From contig QGNQ01000003.1 of assembly GCA_003228175.2 (NCBI GenBank), positions 1 to 64,000 on the forward strand: DNA of 64,000 bases, given 5' to 3'. A model generated the notes under the pieces. That model was not told the DNA's origin. It was given only the letters and a program-made list of their open reading frames with translations, and searched no databases. A program made the translations under genes and the position numbers. Positions 9,373-18,425 of the stretch are shown here, piece after piece; within the stretch, counting starts at the first letter, position 1, and each line of letters begins with the position of its first letter. The stretch is from Chloroflexota bacterium (GTDB taxonomy: Bacteria; Chloroflexota; Dehalococcoidia; Bin125).

Positions 9373-10035
9373 CTAGACGTAGTGGCCGAGCCAACTGCCG
9401 GCCAGCAGATGGATGTGGCCCTTCTCACCGCCTGGCAGGCGTTCCTCGTTGGGGAAGTTCGCGAGCAGGCGGAAGCCGTACTGACTGGATGACCAGCCGA
9501 CGTCGACGATATCGTCGCCAAACTTGCCCATGTTGGCCCAGAGTTCTGGGGCGGGGATGTCGGCGGCGGGGTCGGCGTTGGGCAGGGCGAGGGCGGTGAG
9601 GGGCGGGTGGCCGGCGCGTTTGCGGGCGTCGAAGAAGACGGCGTTGTCGGTGCGGATGGTGGGCTCGGCGCCGTCGCGGACGGCATCGACGATGGATCGG
9701 GGCGGTTTCGCCTTGCGTTCATAGATAGGGTCGGTCTCGTCGAGGATGTGCAGGTGCCCGTGGGGTTGGCTCTGCATCCCGTAGGAGCCGAAGTTGGAGA
9801 GGATGCGAAATCCTTCCGGCGCGTGCTCCCGGCCCAGTTGCACGGCGACGTGGCCGACGGGGCCCAGGTCGGCCCATAGCTCTGACTGGGTGCGATGCTG
9901 CTTGGGCACGGCCAGCAGCATGAGGCGCGACCAGCCGAGGATGTTCTCAAAGACCATGACATCGTCGTCCTCGTAGAAGACACGCGCGGGTTCGCGGCGG
10001 GCGACGATCTCGCAGAAGGTGCAGTAGTCGGCCAT
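9373..10035 (-). CDS. Double HIT-domain protein (HIT/GalT-like nucleotidyl hydrolase or transferase)
   Basis: Starting at the ATG at 10035 gives 220 residues beginning MADYCTFCEIVAR. An upstream ATG at 10119 would add 28 residues of unlikely Pro/Ser-rich sequence. Two HIT-type halves are visible. The first has a CTFC pair at residues 5-8 and HGHLHI at 92-97 (family HxHxH). The second ends in GEKGHIHLLAGSW with a shortened triad. This matches the bacterial HIT-like/galactose-1-phosphate uridylyltransferase-like group that acts on nucleotide conjugates. The exact substrate cannot be told from sequence. It is divergent from the DUF1015 gene. Confidence 0.7.
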   Translation of the reverse strand: MADYCTFCEIVARREPARVFYEDDDVMVFENILGWSRLMLLAVPKQHRTQSELWADLGPVGHVAVQLGREHAPEGFRILSNFGSYGMQSQPHGHLHILDETDPIYERKAKPPRSIVDAVRDGAEPTIRTDNAVFFDARKRAGHPPLTALALPNADPAADIPAPELWANMGKFGDDIVDVGWSSSQYGFRLLANFPNEERLPGGEKGHIHLLAGSWLGHYV

Positions 10036-10170
10036 GAGGAGGCAGGGTACGGACGCGGGGAGGGGTCGATCAACGCGGGGCGGCTCGGTTCGGGTACCGG
10101 ACGAATGGCTAGGAGACAAGCGAGGGTGCGGAAGCGGAGCAGGCGATCGGCGCTGGTAGGCTGCGACGCG

Positions 10171-11499
10171 ATGGTTGACGCACTACCGTTCCGCGGACTC
10201 CGTTTCGATCCCCGGGTGACGGGGGATTGGGGCGCTTCGCTGGGCCCGCCCTACGACGTGACGACGGCGGCGCAACAGGAAGCGCTGCGATCGTCGAGCC
10301 CGTACCAGATCACGTGGGTCGAAGCGCCGGGGGAGGGTGGAGCGGTGGCGGCCGCGGAGACGCTGCAGGCGTGGCGAGACAGCGGCGCGCTGAAGCGCGA
10401 CGCGGAGCCGTCCTACCACCTGGCGCGGCACCATTTCCAGCACGGGGGCCAGACGCACAGTCGAACGACGCTGTTCGCGGCGCTGCGGCTGGCCCCGTGG
10501 GGGGAGTCGCACCCGGGGGGCGGCTGCACGAAGCCGCATGAATGGACGATGCCGGGTCCAAAGCGGGAGCGCACCGCGCTGCGCGCACGGACACGGGCAG
10601 ACATCTCACCGCTGATGGTGTTCGCGCCGGACGCGTCCAGGGCATTGGCGGCAGCTCTGGCCCGCCTGGAGTCGGCGTCGCCCGCCGCGCAGGGCACCGA
10701 CGCCGCCGGTGAGTCGCACGAACTGGTCGTGGTGGACGGGGAGCGAGACGTACACACGATTCGCGATGCGCTGGCGCGGGAGACGCTGTACATCGCAGAC
10801 GGGCACCATCGCTACGAATCGGCGCTGGCGCATCGGGATGAGCGCGCGCGACGGGCGGGAATCACGTGGTCGGGCGACGAGCCGGAGAACTATGTGCTGG
10901 TGGGCATCGTGCGGGCGGAAGACCCGGGGCTGATCGTGGGCGCGACGCACCGGCTGCTGCAGCGGCCGCCACCGGCGGACGCGGTGGCGCGGCTACAGGC
11001 GGCGTTCGACGTGCAGGTTGTGGGGCCGGGCGGCGACGTGGCGGCGCTGGTGTCGCGAATGGAATCGGTCCCGGCGGGCACCGTCGCGATCGGGGTCCAC
11101 GGCCTGACGGGGAACGACTTGCTGCTGGTCGCGACGGACGAGACGCGTCGGGCGCTACCCGCGGAGGTGCCGGAGTCGTGGGGCGGCTTGGGACCGGCCG
11201 TGCTGCAATTCGGCGTGCTCGCGCCGGTGTTCGGCGTCGATGAGGAGGCGCTGCGCGCGGGCGAGGCAGTGTCGTACGCGCACGATGCGGCGACGGCCTA
11301 CGCGTCGGTGGAGTCGGGCGCGGTGGAATCTGGGGAGGGATCAGTGGCGTTCCTGCTGCAATCGCCAACGCTGGCACAGATCTTTCATGCGGCGGACGCG
11401 GGCGATCGGATGCCGCAGAAGAGCACATACTTCGTGCCAAAGCTGCCGACCGGGGTCGTGGTCTACGCATTCGATGCGGGGGATGACGAGTCGTTCTGA
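10171..11499 (+). CDS. DUF1015 family protein
   Basis: The 442-residue protein shows the family landmarks: an N-terminal FRGLRFDP and LGPPYDVTT, the central YIADGHHRYESAL, then ENYVLVGIV and a C-terminal MPQKSTYFVPKLPTG. DUF1015 proteins are widespread and often lie near serA/serC; here serA is about 3 kb away. Their biochemical role is not established to my knowledge. The start ATG at 10171 lies in a 135-bp divergent gap with the HIT gene. The gene is complete and normal in length for the family. Confidence 0.85.
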   Translation: MVDALPFRGLRFDPRVTGDWGASLGPPYDVTTAAQQEALRSSSPYQITWVEAPGEGGAVAAAETLQAWRDSGALKRDAEPSYHLARHHFQHGGQTHSRTTLFAALRLAPWGESHPGGGCTKPHEWTMPGPKRERTALRARTRADISPLMVFAPDASRALAAALARLESASPAAQGTDAAGESHELVVVDGERDVHTIRDALARETLYIADGHHRYESALAHRDERARRAGITWSGDEPENYVLVGIVRAEDPGLIVGATHRLLQRPPPADAVARLQAAFDVQVVGPGGDVAALVSRMESVPAGTVAIGVHGLTGNDLLLVATDETRRALPAEVPESWGGLGPAVLQFGVLAPVFGVDEEALRAGEAVSYAHDAATAYASVESGAVESGEGSVAFLLQSPTLAQIFHAADAGDRMPQKSTYFVPKLPTGVVVYAFDAGDDESF

Positions 11500-11600
11500 G
11501 TGGGGGAGCGTCCGACTGCAAGGGCTGAGCAGGCCTGGGTGAGGCCAGGCTCGTTTCCGACTCCGCTAGACTCACCGCCTTCGAAGGGAGAGGAGCCAGC

Positions 11601-12509
11601 ATGTCGAAGCATCTCGAGGGCAAGGTCGCCCTGGTTACGGGCGGGGCGGGGGGCATGGGCTCGCAGATCTGCAAGGTCTTCGCGGAGCAGGGCGCCCAGG
11701 TGGTGGTCTGCGACATCGAACGCGATGTGGAGGGACGCGCGGACGGCGAGGTCTCGCAGGTGGAGGCGGTGGTAGCGGATATCCGGGCGGCCGGGGGCGA
11801 GGCCGTGGGCCTGGCGGGCGACATCGCCGACATGGATACGGCCGAGCGTGCCGTGCAGACCGCGCTCGACACGTACGGCGACTTGGACATCCTGGTCTGC
11901 GCGCACGGCATCCTGCGCGAGCGCATGATCTTCAACATGTCGGAGGAGAATTGGGACGACCTGGTCCGGATTCACCTGAAGGGCTGTTTCGCGCCGACGA
12001 AGTTCGCCGCGATTCACTGGCGGACGAATCGTGATAAGGGCGGGCGACGGATCATCTACTTCACGTCGTCGGCGGGTGTGACGGGCATCGCGGGCCAGCC
12101 GAATTACTCGGCGGCGCACGCGGGCAAGATCGGGCTGATGCTGTCGAACGCGGAGGCGCTGGAGCGCTACGGCGCGACCAGTAACTGCATCTCGCCGGAA
12201 GCGTCGACGAGGATGACGGACCGTGGGACTGGACTCTCGATGGCCGGCAGCGATGCGGCCCTGGGGACGTCCAGCGACCCCAAGAACGTGACGCCGATCA
12301 TCGTGCTGCTGGCGTCGGACGAGGGGGAAGCGATCAGCGGACGGGTGCTGGGCGCATCGGGTAACAAAATCACCATCTGGGACAACCCGGAATGGGAGAG
12401 CACGATCTTTTCGACGGAGCCGTACTGGAACATCGACGAGCTCTTCGAGGTGATGCCGGCGACGCTGGTGGCACAAGGTGTGGGACCGCCGCCGCGAGTG
12501 CACCCGTAG
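11601..12509 (+). CDS. Short-chain dehydrogenase/reductase, first of a tandem pair
   Basis: The 302-residue SDR has the dinucleotide-binding TGGAGGMGSQI near the N-terminus and a Ser-containing strand (YFTSSAG). Its active-site tyrosine lies in NYSAAHAGKIGL. The usual YxxxK motif is altered: the residue four after Tyr is His, and a Lys occurs three positions later. The NNAG motif is replaced by CAHG. A good ribosome site (GGGAGAGGAG) precedes the ATG. It is clearly paralogous to the following gene, with long identical runs. Substrate is unknown; the sequence suggests a hydroxyacyl- or steroid-type oxidoreductase, but that is a guess. Confidence 0.85.
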   Translation: MSKHLEGKVALVTGGAGGMGSQICKVFAEQGAQVVVCDIERDVEGRADGEVSQVEAVVADIRAAGGEAVGLAGDIADMDTAERAVQTALDTYGDLDILVCAHGILRERMIFNMSEENWDDLVRIHLKGCFAPTKFAAIHWRTNRDKGGRRIIYFTSSAGVTGIAGQPNYSAAHAGKIGLMLSNAEALERYGATSNCISPEASTRMTDRGTGLSMAGSDAALGTSSDPKNVTPIIVLLASDEGEAISGRVLGASGNKITIWDNPEWESTIFSTEPYWNIDELFEVMPATLVAQGVGPPPRVHP

Positions 12510-12582
12510 GGCATGGGCTTCGCATCAGAGAATCGTGCGCGTCGGCCGCGGATCGGCCGGGGCGTCGCTGAGGAGGACTGAC

Positions 12583-13518
12583 ATGGCAACCCATCTGGAT
12601 GGCCGGATCGCGATCGTCACCGGGGGCGCGGGCGGGATCGGCTCGCAGATCGCGAAGGTGTTCGGGGAGCAGGGCGCGCGGGTGGTGGTGGCCGACACCG
12701 GCTTCGATGTGGAGGGGCGCGCGGGGATGGACGCCAGCAAGGTGCAGGCGGTGGTGGACGAGATCGTGGCGGCGGGCGGGGAGGCGGTCCCGTTCGTGGG
12801 TGATGTGGCGGACATGGATACGGCCGAACGCTTGGTCAAGCTGGCGCTGGACACGTACGGCGATCTGGATGTGCTGGTCTGCGCGCACGGGATTCTGCGT
12901 GAGCGGATGATCTTCAACATGACGGAAGATGAGTGGGACGAGCTGATCCGGGTCCATCTCAAGGGCTGCTTCGCGCCGACCAAGTTCGCCTCGATTCACT
13001 GGCGGGCGAACCGCGAGAAGGGCGACCGTCGGATCATTTACTTCACTTCTGATGCGGGCTTGCGCGGGGCGGCCGGGCAGCCCAACTACTCGGCGGCCCA
13101 TGCCGCCAAGCTGGGGCTGATGCGGAGCAACGTGCAGGCGCTCGATCGGTATGGCGTGACGACGAACTGCATCGCGCCGGCGGCCGCGACGCGAATGACC
13201 GACCGGGGCCTGGCCGCGGCGGCCGGCACGGCGGCGACCAGCGATGCCGCTGTGGGGACGGCGCGCGACCCAAAGAATGTGGTGCCGATCGTCGTGTGGC
13301 TGGCGTCGCTGGAGGGCGGACAGGCGAACGGCCGGGTGTTCGGGGCGGAGGGGCATCGGATTTCGCTGTTCCGCGAGCACAACCGGGAACGCTACCTGCA
13401 CTACACGGAGCCGCTGATCGACATCGACGAGTTGTTCGCGCTGTGGCCGAAGACGCTCGCGGTGCGCAGCTTCCCGAACAACCAATACCGGATGGGGGCA
13501 AAGCCGCCGGCGCGGTAA
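12583..13518 (+). CDS. Short-chain dehydrogenase/reductase, second of a tandem pair
   Basis: The 311-residue SDR is a paralogue of the gene just upstream. It shares ADMDTAER, a long run beginning ILRERMIFNM, and a stretch starting HLKGCFAPTKFA. The cofactor loop is TGGAGGIGSQI. As in its neighbour, the YxxxK Lys position is His (NYSAAHAAKLGL) and NNAG is replaced by CAHG. The start at 12583 is supported by AGGAGG ten bases upstream. The C-terminal tail (about 50 residues after the fold) is longer than in ordinary SDRs and is also shared with the neighbour. The pair probably arose by duplication. Confidence 0.86.
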   Translation: MATHLDGRIAIVTGGAGGIGSQIAKVFGEQGARVVVADTGFDVEGRAGMDASKVQAVVDEIVAAGGEAVPFVGDVADMDTAERLVKLALDTYGDLDVLVCAHGILRERMIFNMTEDEWDELIRVHLKGCFAPTKFASIHWRANREKGDRRIIYFTSDAGLRGAAGQPNYSAAHAAKLGLMRSNVQALDRYGVTTNCIAPAAATRMTDRGLAAAAGTAATSDAAVGTARDPKNVVPIVVWLASLEGGQANGRVFGAEGHRISLFREHNRERYLHYTEPLIDIDELFALWPKTLAVRSFPNNQYRMGAKPPAR

Positions 13519-13625
13519 GGGCTGCCGCAGCGTGCGGCGAGCGGGCGTCCATCGGCACGCCCGGGGGCGAGAGAGGGCGTCCCTGGACAGGCTGCGGATG
13601 AGCGGAGACGGGGGGCTGGGCGTCG

Positions 13626-13862
13626 TTAGGCCGGGGCGGGATGGGGGATGGCGCGGAGCAGATCGGCGACGCGCTCCGCCTCGGGAACGCCAGTCAGGTC
13701 GATGCCCTGACTGACGACGATGAACTCGACGCCGAGAACTTCACCATCGGTTCCGTAGTACACGATCGTGTGAGGGCCGGCTTCGCGCCCGCCGCGATGC
13801 GTCCCTTTGCGAAGGCTGATGTAGATCGCGTCGGCTTCATCGTCGTATCGGAGATCGGGCAT
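13626..13862 (-). CDS. DUF2283 family small protein
   Basis: The 78-residue protein begins MPDLRYDDEADAIYI, the characteristic DUF2283 start (Y-D-x-x-x-D-A-x-Y-I). It continues with a beta-rich segment and VLGVEFI, also typical. DUF2283 proteins commonly sit beside DUF4258 proteins, as here, with only 9 bp between stop and start. The arrangement resembles a two-gene toxin-antitoxin-like cassette. That function is an inference from arrangement, not shown by sequence. Confidence 0.8.
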   Translation of the reverse strand: MPDLRYDDEADAIYISLRKGTHRGGREAGPHTIVYYGTDGEVLGVEFIVVSQGIDLTGVPEAERVADLLRAIPHPAPA

Positions 13863-13871
13863 AGGCTCAGT

Positions 13872-14096
13872 CTAATGATCCCGAAGCGGGTAGGCGGTCA
13901 CCACCAAGGTGACCGTTGGTATGCGCGTGGTGACCACAACGCAAATATCGCGCCCCTCGATCGCGCGTATGTACTTCTCGACCCATGCGTCACGGATCCG
14001 CCTGTCCGGCGCCTCGAGCACGCGGTCGATGTCGGTCCGGCGAATGCCCTCTTGCTCGATACGCTCCCAAGCATGGTCCGTCAGACGTACGTCCAT
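13872..14096 (-). CDS. DUF4258 family small protein
   Basis: The 74-residue protein reads MDVRLTDHAWERIEQEGIRR and continues with a strand-rich C-terminal half ending in LVVTAYPLRDH. That H-A-x-x-R helix followed by beta strands is the DUF4258 pattern (RelE/BrnT-like fold group). It lies directly upstream of the DUF2283 gene on the same strand, 12 bp downstream of the serA stop. The pair probably works together; a toxin-like role is conceivable but unproven. Confidence 0.72.
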   Translation of the reverse strand: MDVRLTDHAWERIEQEGIRRTDIDRVLEAPDRRIRDAWVEKYIRAIEGRDICVVVTTRIPTVTLVVTAYPLRDH

Positions 14097-14108
14097 CGCT
14101 CTCGGCGT

Positions 14109-15734
14109 CTAGATCTCGGCCTGCTTGACGTCGCCGATGCCCGGGATGGCGGCCAGGGCGGCGAGTTCAGCGGGGCCCAGATGGCGGTCGACGGTCAGGA
14201 CCATGATGGCGATACCGGCGCCGTCGGAGGCCGGGAGCGCGGGCGGGCGACCGACATCCATGCCGCTGATGTTGACGCCCATCTCACCCAAGGCGTTGCC
14301 GACCGCGCCGATACGGCCGGGGCGGTCTTCGTTGTGCAGGATCAGCATGTGGGTATGTCCGTCGTGGAAGAAGTCGCCGGCGACATCCACACGGAAGCCG
14401 TCGATCTCAACGATGTGCGGGTCTCCGTGTGCGAGCGCGCCCGAGACGCATGACGTGCCGGCTTCGGTTTGCAGTCGCACGGTGATCAGATTGGCGTAGA
14501 GGCCCGCATCGGGGGTCTTTTCCTCGACAAGGCGGAGGCCGCGCTGCTCGATGATCTTGTTGACGGAGACAAGATTGACGTGCTCCTCGCTGATCGGAGC
14601 GAGGAGTCCGGCGACAGCGGCGGCCTTCAGCGCGGTGACGTCATGGTCGGCGATGCCGCCCCGATATTCGATACGCAACGACTGCCAGCGCCCCGTCGCG
14701 ATCTGTGTGACGAGGCGGCCCGCGGCCTCGGCGACGTTCAGGAAGGGGCCCAGCGCCTCCATGGTCTCGGGGTCCACGAAGGGGGCGTTGACGGCGGCGG
14801 TCGCGGGACGACCGTGGAGCACTTGCAACACATCGACGGCCACGTCGACGGCGACACGCTCCTGGGCCTCCTGGGTGGAGGCGCCGAGGTGCGGCGTGAC
14901 GACGACGTTGGGGTGCCGGGTGAGCGGATTGCCGGTGGCGGGCTCGGCGCTGAAGACATCCAGGGCGGCGCCGGCGAGCTGCCCACTGTCGAGCGCGGCG
15001 ATCAAGGCCGCTTCGTCGACGAGGCCGCCGCGGGCGGTGTTGATCAGTCGGGCGCCGGGTCGCATGGCGGCGAACTCGTCGGGACCCAGGAGTGGCGGCG
15101 CGCCCGGCGCGAGCGTCGTGTGGAGCGTGATGAAGTCGGCGCGGGCGAGGAGCTCGTCGAAGCTGACGAGCTCCACGCCCAGCAGGCGCGCGCGCTCGTC
15201 GGGCACGAAGGGGTCGTAGGCGAGGACGGCCATCTCTAGGCCGAGCAGGCGGCGCGCGACGGCCCCACCCACCTGGCCGAGACCGACCACGCCCGCAACC
15301 TTGCCGCGCAGCTCGACACCGAGATAGTCGGCGCGCTTCCATGCGCCGCCGCGCAGACTGGCGTCGGCCGCGGCGATGTGGCGACTGAGGGCTAAGAAGT
15401 GCGCGATGGCCAGTTCGGCGGCGGAGACGGTGTTCCCGGTGGGCGCGTTGACGACGACGATGCCACGGTCGGTGGCCGCCTCGACATCGATGTTGTCGAC
15501 GCCAACGCCGGCGCGGCCGATGACCCGCAGTCGGTCCGCCGCCTCGATCACGCGCCCGGGGACTTGTGTAGAGCTGCGCACGAGCAGGGCGTCGTACTGC
15601 GGGATGGCGGCGATGAGATCGTCCTCGGAGAGTCCGGTGCGCACATCGACGCGAACATCAGCGTCCTGCCGCAGCCGATCGACTCCCTCGTCGGCGATCG
15701 AGTCGGCGACGAGGATGCGGAGTGATTCGGGCAC
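14109..15734 (-). CDS. serA: D-3-phosphoglycerate dehydrogenase
   Basis: SerA oxidises 3-phosphoglycerate in the first step of serine synthesis. The 541-residue protein is of the long type: a catalytic/NAD domain (GRAGVGVDNID, then GLGQVGGAVARRLLG), an intervening ASB domain, and a C-terminal ACT domain (LILHNEDRPGRIGAVGN) that usually senses serine. The active-site elements ARGGLVDEAAL and PHLGASTQEA are present. It lies 35 bp downstream of an aminotransferase gene on the same strand, so the two may form a serine/glyoxylate operon. Length and domains are normal. Confidence 0.95.
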   Translation of the reverse strand: MPESLRILVADSIADEGVDRLRQDADVRVDVRTGLSEDDLIAAIPQYDALLVRSSTQVPGRVIEAADRLRVIGRAGVGVDNIDVEAATDRGIVVVNAPTGNTVSAAELAIAHFLALSRHIAAADASLRGGAWKRADYLGVELRGKVAGVVGLGQVGGAVARRLLGLEMAVLAYDPFVPDERARLLGVELVSFDELLARADFITLHTTLAPGAPPLLGPDEFAAMRPGARLINTARGGLVDEAALIAALDSGQLAGAALDVFSAEPATGNPLTRHPNVVVTPHLGASTQEAQERVAVDVAVDVLQVLHGRPATAAVNAPFVDPETMEALGPFLNVAEAAGRLVTQIATGRWQSLRIEYRGGIADHDVTALKAAAVAGLLAPISEEHVNLVSVNKIIEQRGLRLVEEKTPDAGLYANLITVRLQTEAGTSCVSGALAHGDPHIVEIDGFRVDVAGDFFHDGHTHMLILHNEDRPGRIGAVGNALGEMGVNISGMDVGRPPALPASDGAGIAIMVLTVDRHLGPAELAALAAIPGIGDVKQAEI

Positions 15735-15769
15735 GATGCGGGGCCCTTCTTTGTGGAGGACGTGGGACG

Positions 15770-16876
15770 CTAGGCGGAGGCTCCGGCGGGGATCCGGTAG
15801 CCAAGGTCAACGAGCGTCTTGCGCAGGGCGTCGACGGCGTCGTCGAGTTCCTGCTGCTCGAACCAGCCAAGGTGGCCGAAGCGGAAGATCTGTCCGGCGA
15901 GCTTACCCTGGCCGCCGGCGATGACGGTGTCATAGTCGGTCCGCATCTTGGCGGTGAGGGCCTTGCCGTCGACGCCGGTCGGGACCTTGACGGCGGTGAC
16001 GGTGTTGGAGGCGTAGCGCTCGTCGGCGAAAAGCTCTAGGCCGAGTTTCCTCATCTGGCCGCGGATGTTCGCGGCGGCGGCGGCGTGACGATCGAAGATG
16101 GCGCCCGGGCCCTCATCCGCCATGCGCTTGAGGGAGACATCAAGACCGAACATGACGGGCAGCGCCGGGGTCCAGGGGGGCTGACCCTTATCGGCGAAGT
16201 CCTTGTGCTTGCCGAAGTCCAGGTAGAAGCGGGGCATCTTGGCGCGCTTGAAAGCTTCCCAGCCGCGCGGTCCCACGGCAGCCATGGCGAGACCGGGCGG
16301 CACCTCCCAGCCCTTCTGGGAGCCGGTGACGATGACGTCGATGCCCCAGTTGTCGGTCTCGATGGGGACGCAGCCCATGCTGGAGACGGCGTCGACGAGG
16401 AGCAGGGCCTTGCTCTCCGCCCTGACGACCTGGGCGATCGCGCGGAGCGGATTCTCGACACCGGTGGAGGTCTCGTTGTGGGTGACGAGCACGGCTTGGT
16501 AGTCGCCGCCGCGGAGGGCGTCGCGCACGGCGTCGGGCTCGGCCGCGCCGCCCCACTCGATGTTCAGTCGCTCGACCTCGGCGCCGTAGGTCTCGGCGAT
16601 GGCGCCGAAGCGGTCGCCGAAGGAGCCGATGCTGATGGCCAGCACCTTGTCGCCGGGCGACAACGTGTTGACGATGGCAGCTTCCAGGACGCCGGTGCCG
16701 CTACAGGTGTAGATCAGGATGTCGGACTCGGTGCGGAAGAAGGGGCGCAGCCCTTCCGTGACGCGTTCCAGGAGCGCCGCGAACTCTGGCCCGCGATGGT
16801 TGATCATCTGGGTGGAAAGCGCCGCGCGGACGTCGTCTGGGATGGGGGTGGGGCCGGGAATGCGAAGATTGGCCAC
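15770..16876 (-). CDS. Class V aminotransferase (serine--pyruvate / alanine--glyoxylate type)
   Basis: The protein (368 aa) starts at a GTG at 16876, giving MANLRIPGPTPIPDDV, with an AAGGAG ribosome site seven to eight bases upstream. The longer open frame to 16981 adds a poor Arg/Pro-rich leader. Family marks are IPGPTP, NHRGPEF, SGTGVLEAA and the PLP lysine in TGSQKGWEVPPG (K188). Such enzymes interconvert alanine or serine with glyoxylate. The adjoining serA suggests a link to serine metabolism, perhaps standing in for SerC. The exact amino donor and acceptor cannot be assigned from sequence. Confidence 0.88.
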   Translation of the reverse strand: MANLRIPGPTPIPDDVRAALSTQMINHRGPEFAALLERVTEGLRPFFRTESDILIYTCSGTGVLEAAIVNTLSPGDKVLAISIGSFGDRFGAIAETYGAEVERLNIEWGGAAEPDAVRDALRGGDYQAVLVTHNETSTGVENPLRAIAQVVRAESKALLLVDAVSSMGCVPIETDNWGIDVIVTGSQKGWEVPPGLAMAAVGPRGWEAFKRAKMPRFYLDFGKHKDFADKGQPPWTPALPVMFGLDVSLKRMADEGPGAIFDRHAAAAANIRGQMRKLGLELFADERYASNTVTAVKVPTGVDGKALTAKMRTDYDTVIAGGQGKLAGQIFRFGHLGWFEQQELDDAVDALRKTLVDLGYRIPAGASA

Positions 16877-17021
16877 CGGGTCGCTCCTTGGCAAGGGGAG
16901 TTGGGCGCGTCGCCGGCTGGGCGGGGCCCATCTCTGGGGGTGATTAACCGGATCATATGAGCGACGATCTGGCCGGGGCAATCAAGCGCGAGTGTTACGA
17001 TCGTCGCAACGGCGGTGGTAT

Positions 17022-18416
17022 ATGACGAATCCGTACCGTGGTTTACCCAGCGTGGACCGAGTGCTGCAGCACGACGCCGTGACGGCGTTACGCGCGCGCT
17101 TTCCGGAGGCGTTGGTCACGGCGCAGGCCCGGGCTGCGCTGGAGTCCGCGCGCGCACTGATTGGGTCGGATGCCGGGACGGCCGAATCCGCTGCGACCCG
17201 TGATGGGGCCGCTGACGCGGCGATCAGCGTGGACGGCATCGCTGCGTCGGTGGTGGCGCGCGTCGAGGAAACGGCTCGGGCATCGTTGCGGCCGGTGATC
17301 AACGCCAGCGGCGTGATCCTGCACACGAACCTGGGCCGGGCGCCGCTGCCCGAATCCGCGATAGAGGCGATGGCGGAGGTCGGACGCGGCTATTCCAACC
17401 TGGAGTTCGATTTGGCGGCAGGCGAGCGCGGCTCACGACTGAGCCACTTGGACCGACTGTTGCAGGCGACGACGGGGGCCGAGGCCGGTCTCGTGATCAA
17501 CAACAACGCCTCGGCGCTGATGTTCGTGCTGACGGCGTTCGCGTTGGAGCGGGAGGTGATCATCAGTCGGGGGCAGGCGGTGGAGATCGGAGGCGGCTTC
17601 CGCATCCCGGATGTCTGCCGACAGAGCGGCGCGCGGCTGGTGGAGGTAGGGACGACGAATCGGACACGGGCCAGCGACTACGGCAATGCGGTCAGTGAAG
17701 ACACGGCGGCGCTGATGCGGGTGCACGCCAGCAACTTCAAGATCGTGGGGTTCACGGAGGAGCCCAGCCTGCGCGAGCTGCGCAGCGTAGCCAGCGAGCA
17801 CGGGATCCTCTTCCTGGACGACATCGGCAGCGGCTGCCTGCTGGATACGACCCGTTACGGGCTTGCGCCGGAGCCGACGCCGCAGGAGAGCCTGGCGGCC
17901 GGGGCCGACCTGGTGCTGTTCTCAGGGGACAAACTGCTTGGCGGTCCGCAGGCGGGGATCATCGTGGGGCGCGCGGCGTTGATCGATCAACTGAGGCGAC
18001 ACCCACTGGCGCGCGCCTTGCGAAGCGACAAGGCGACGACGGCGGCGCTGGCGGCGACGCTGCGCCACTATTTGCTGGGGGAGGCGGAGTCAGAGATTCC
18101 TGTCTGGCGGATGATCAGCGCTTCGGCCGAGCGAATGCGCGAACGCGCCGAGGCGTGGCGAGGAGCGCTGGACGCGGGCCAGGTGGAGGCGTCGGAGTCG
18201 ATGATCGGCGGGGGATCGCTGCCGGGCGAGGGCCTGCCGACGTTCGTGCTGGCGATCGCGCAGCCGGAGCCGCACCGGCTGGCGGCGGCGTTGCGGCGCG
18301 CGGAGACGCCGGTCGTGGGGCGTGTGGAGCGGGAGTCGGTGCTGCTCGATCCGCGCACGGTGGCGGAATCGGAAGAAGCCGCGTTCCTCGCGACTGTGCG
18401 ATCGGCGCTGGGCTAG
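17022..18416 (+). CDS. selA: L-seryl-tRNA(Sec) selenium transferase
   Basis: SelA is a PLP enzyme that converts seryl-tRNA(Sec) to selenocysteyl-tRNA(Sec), so its presence means the organism can make selenocysteine. The 464-residue protein shows the family blocks VINASGVILHTNLGRAPL, INNNASALM, FLDDIGSGCLLD and the PLP-lysine motif FSGDKLLGGPQAG (K304). The ATG at 17022 is preferred over one ten codons upstream because it starts the usual N-terminal helix (NPYRGLPSVDRVL). selB, selD and the tRNA(Sec) gene are not in this window. Two predicted selenoprotein genes lie about 20 and 26 kb downstream. Confidence 0.96.
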   Translation: MTNPYRGLPSVDRVLQHDAVTALRARFPEALVTAQARAALESARALIGSDAGTAESAATRDGAADAAISVDGIAASVVARVEETARASLRPVINASGVILHTNLGRAPLPESAIEAMAEVGRGYSNLEFDLAAGERGSRLSHLDRLLQATTGAEAGLVINNNASALMFVLTAFALEREVIISRGQAVEIGGGFRIPDVCRQSGARLVEVGTTNRTRASDYGNAVSEDTAALMRVHASNFKIVGFTEEPSLRELRSVASEHGILFLDDIGSGCLLDTTRYGLAPEPTPQESLAAGADLVLFSGDKLLGGPQAGIIVGRAALIDQLRRHPLARALRSDKATTAALAATLRHYLLGEAESEIPVWRMISASAERMRERAEAWRGALDAGQVEASESMIGGGSLPGEGLPTFVLAIAQPEPHRLAAALRRAETPVVGRVERESVLLDPRTVAESEEAAFLATVRSALG

Positions 18417-18425
18417 GAGTCCGCA

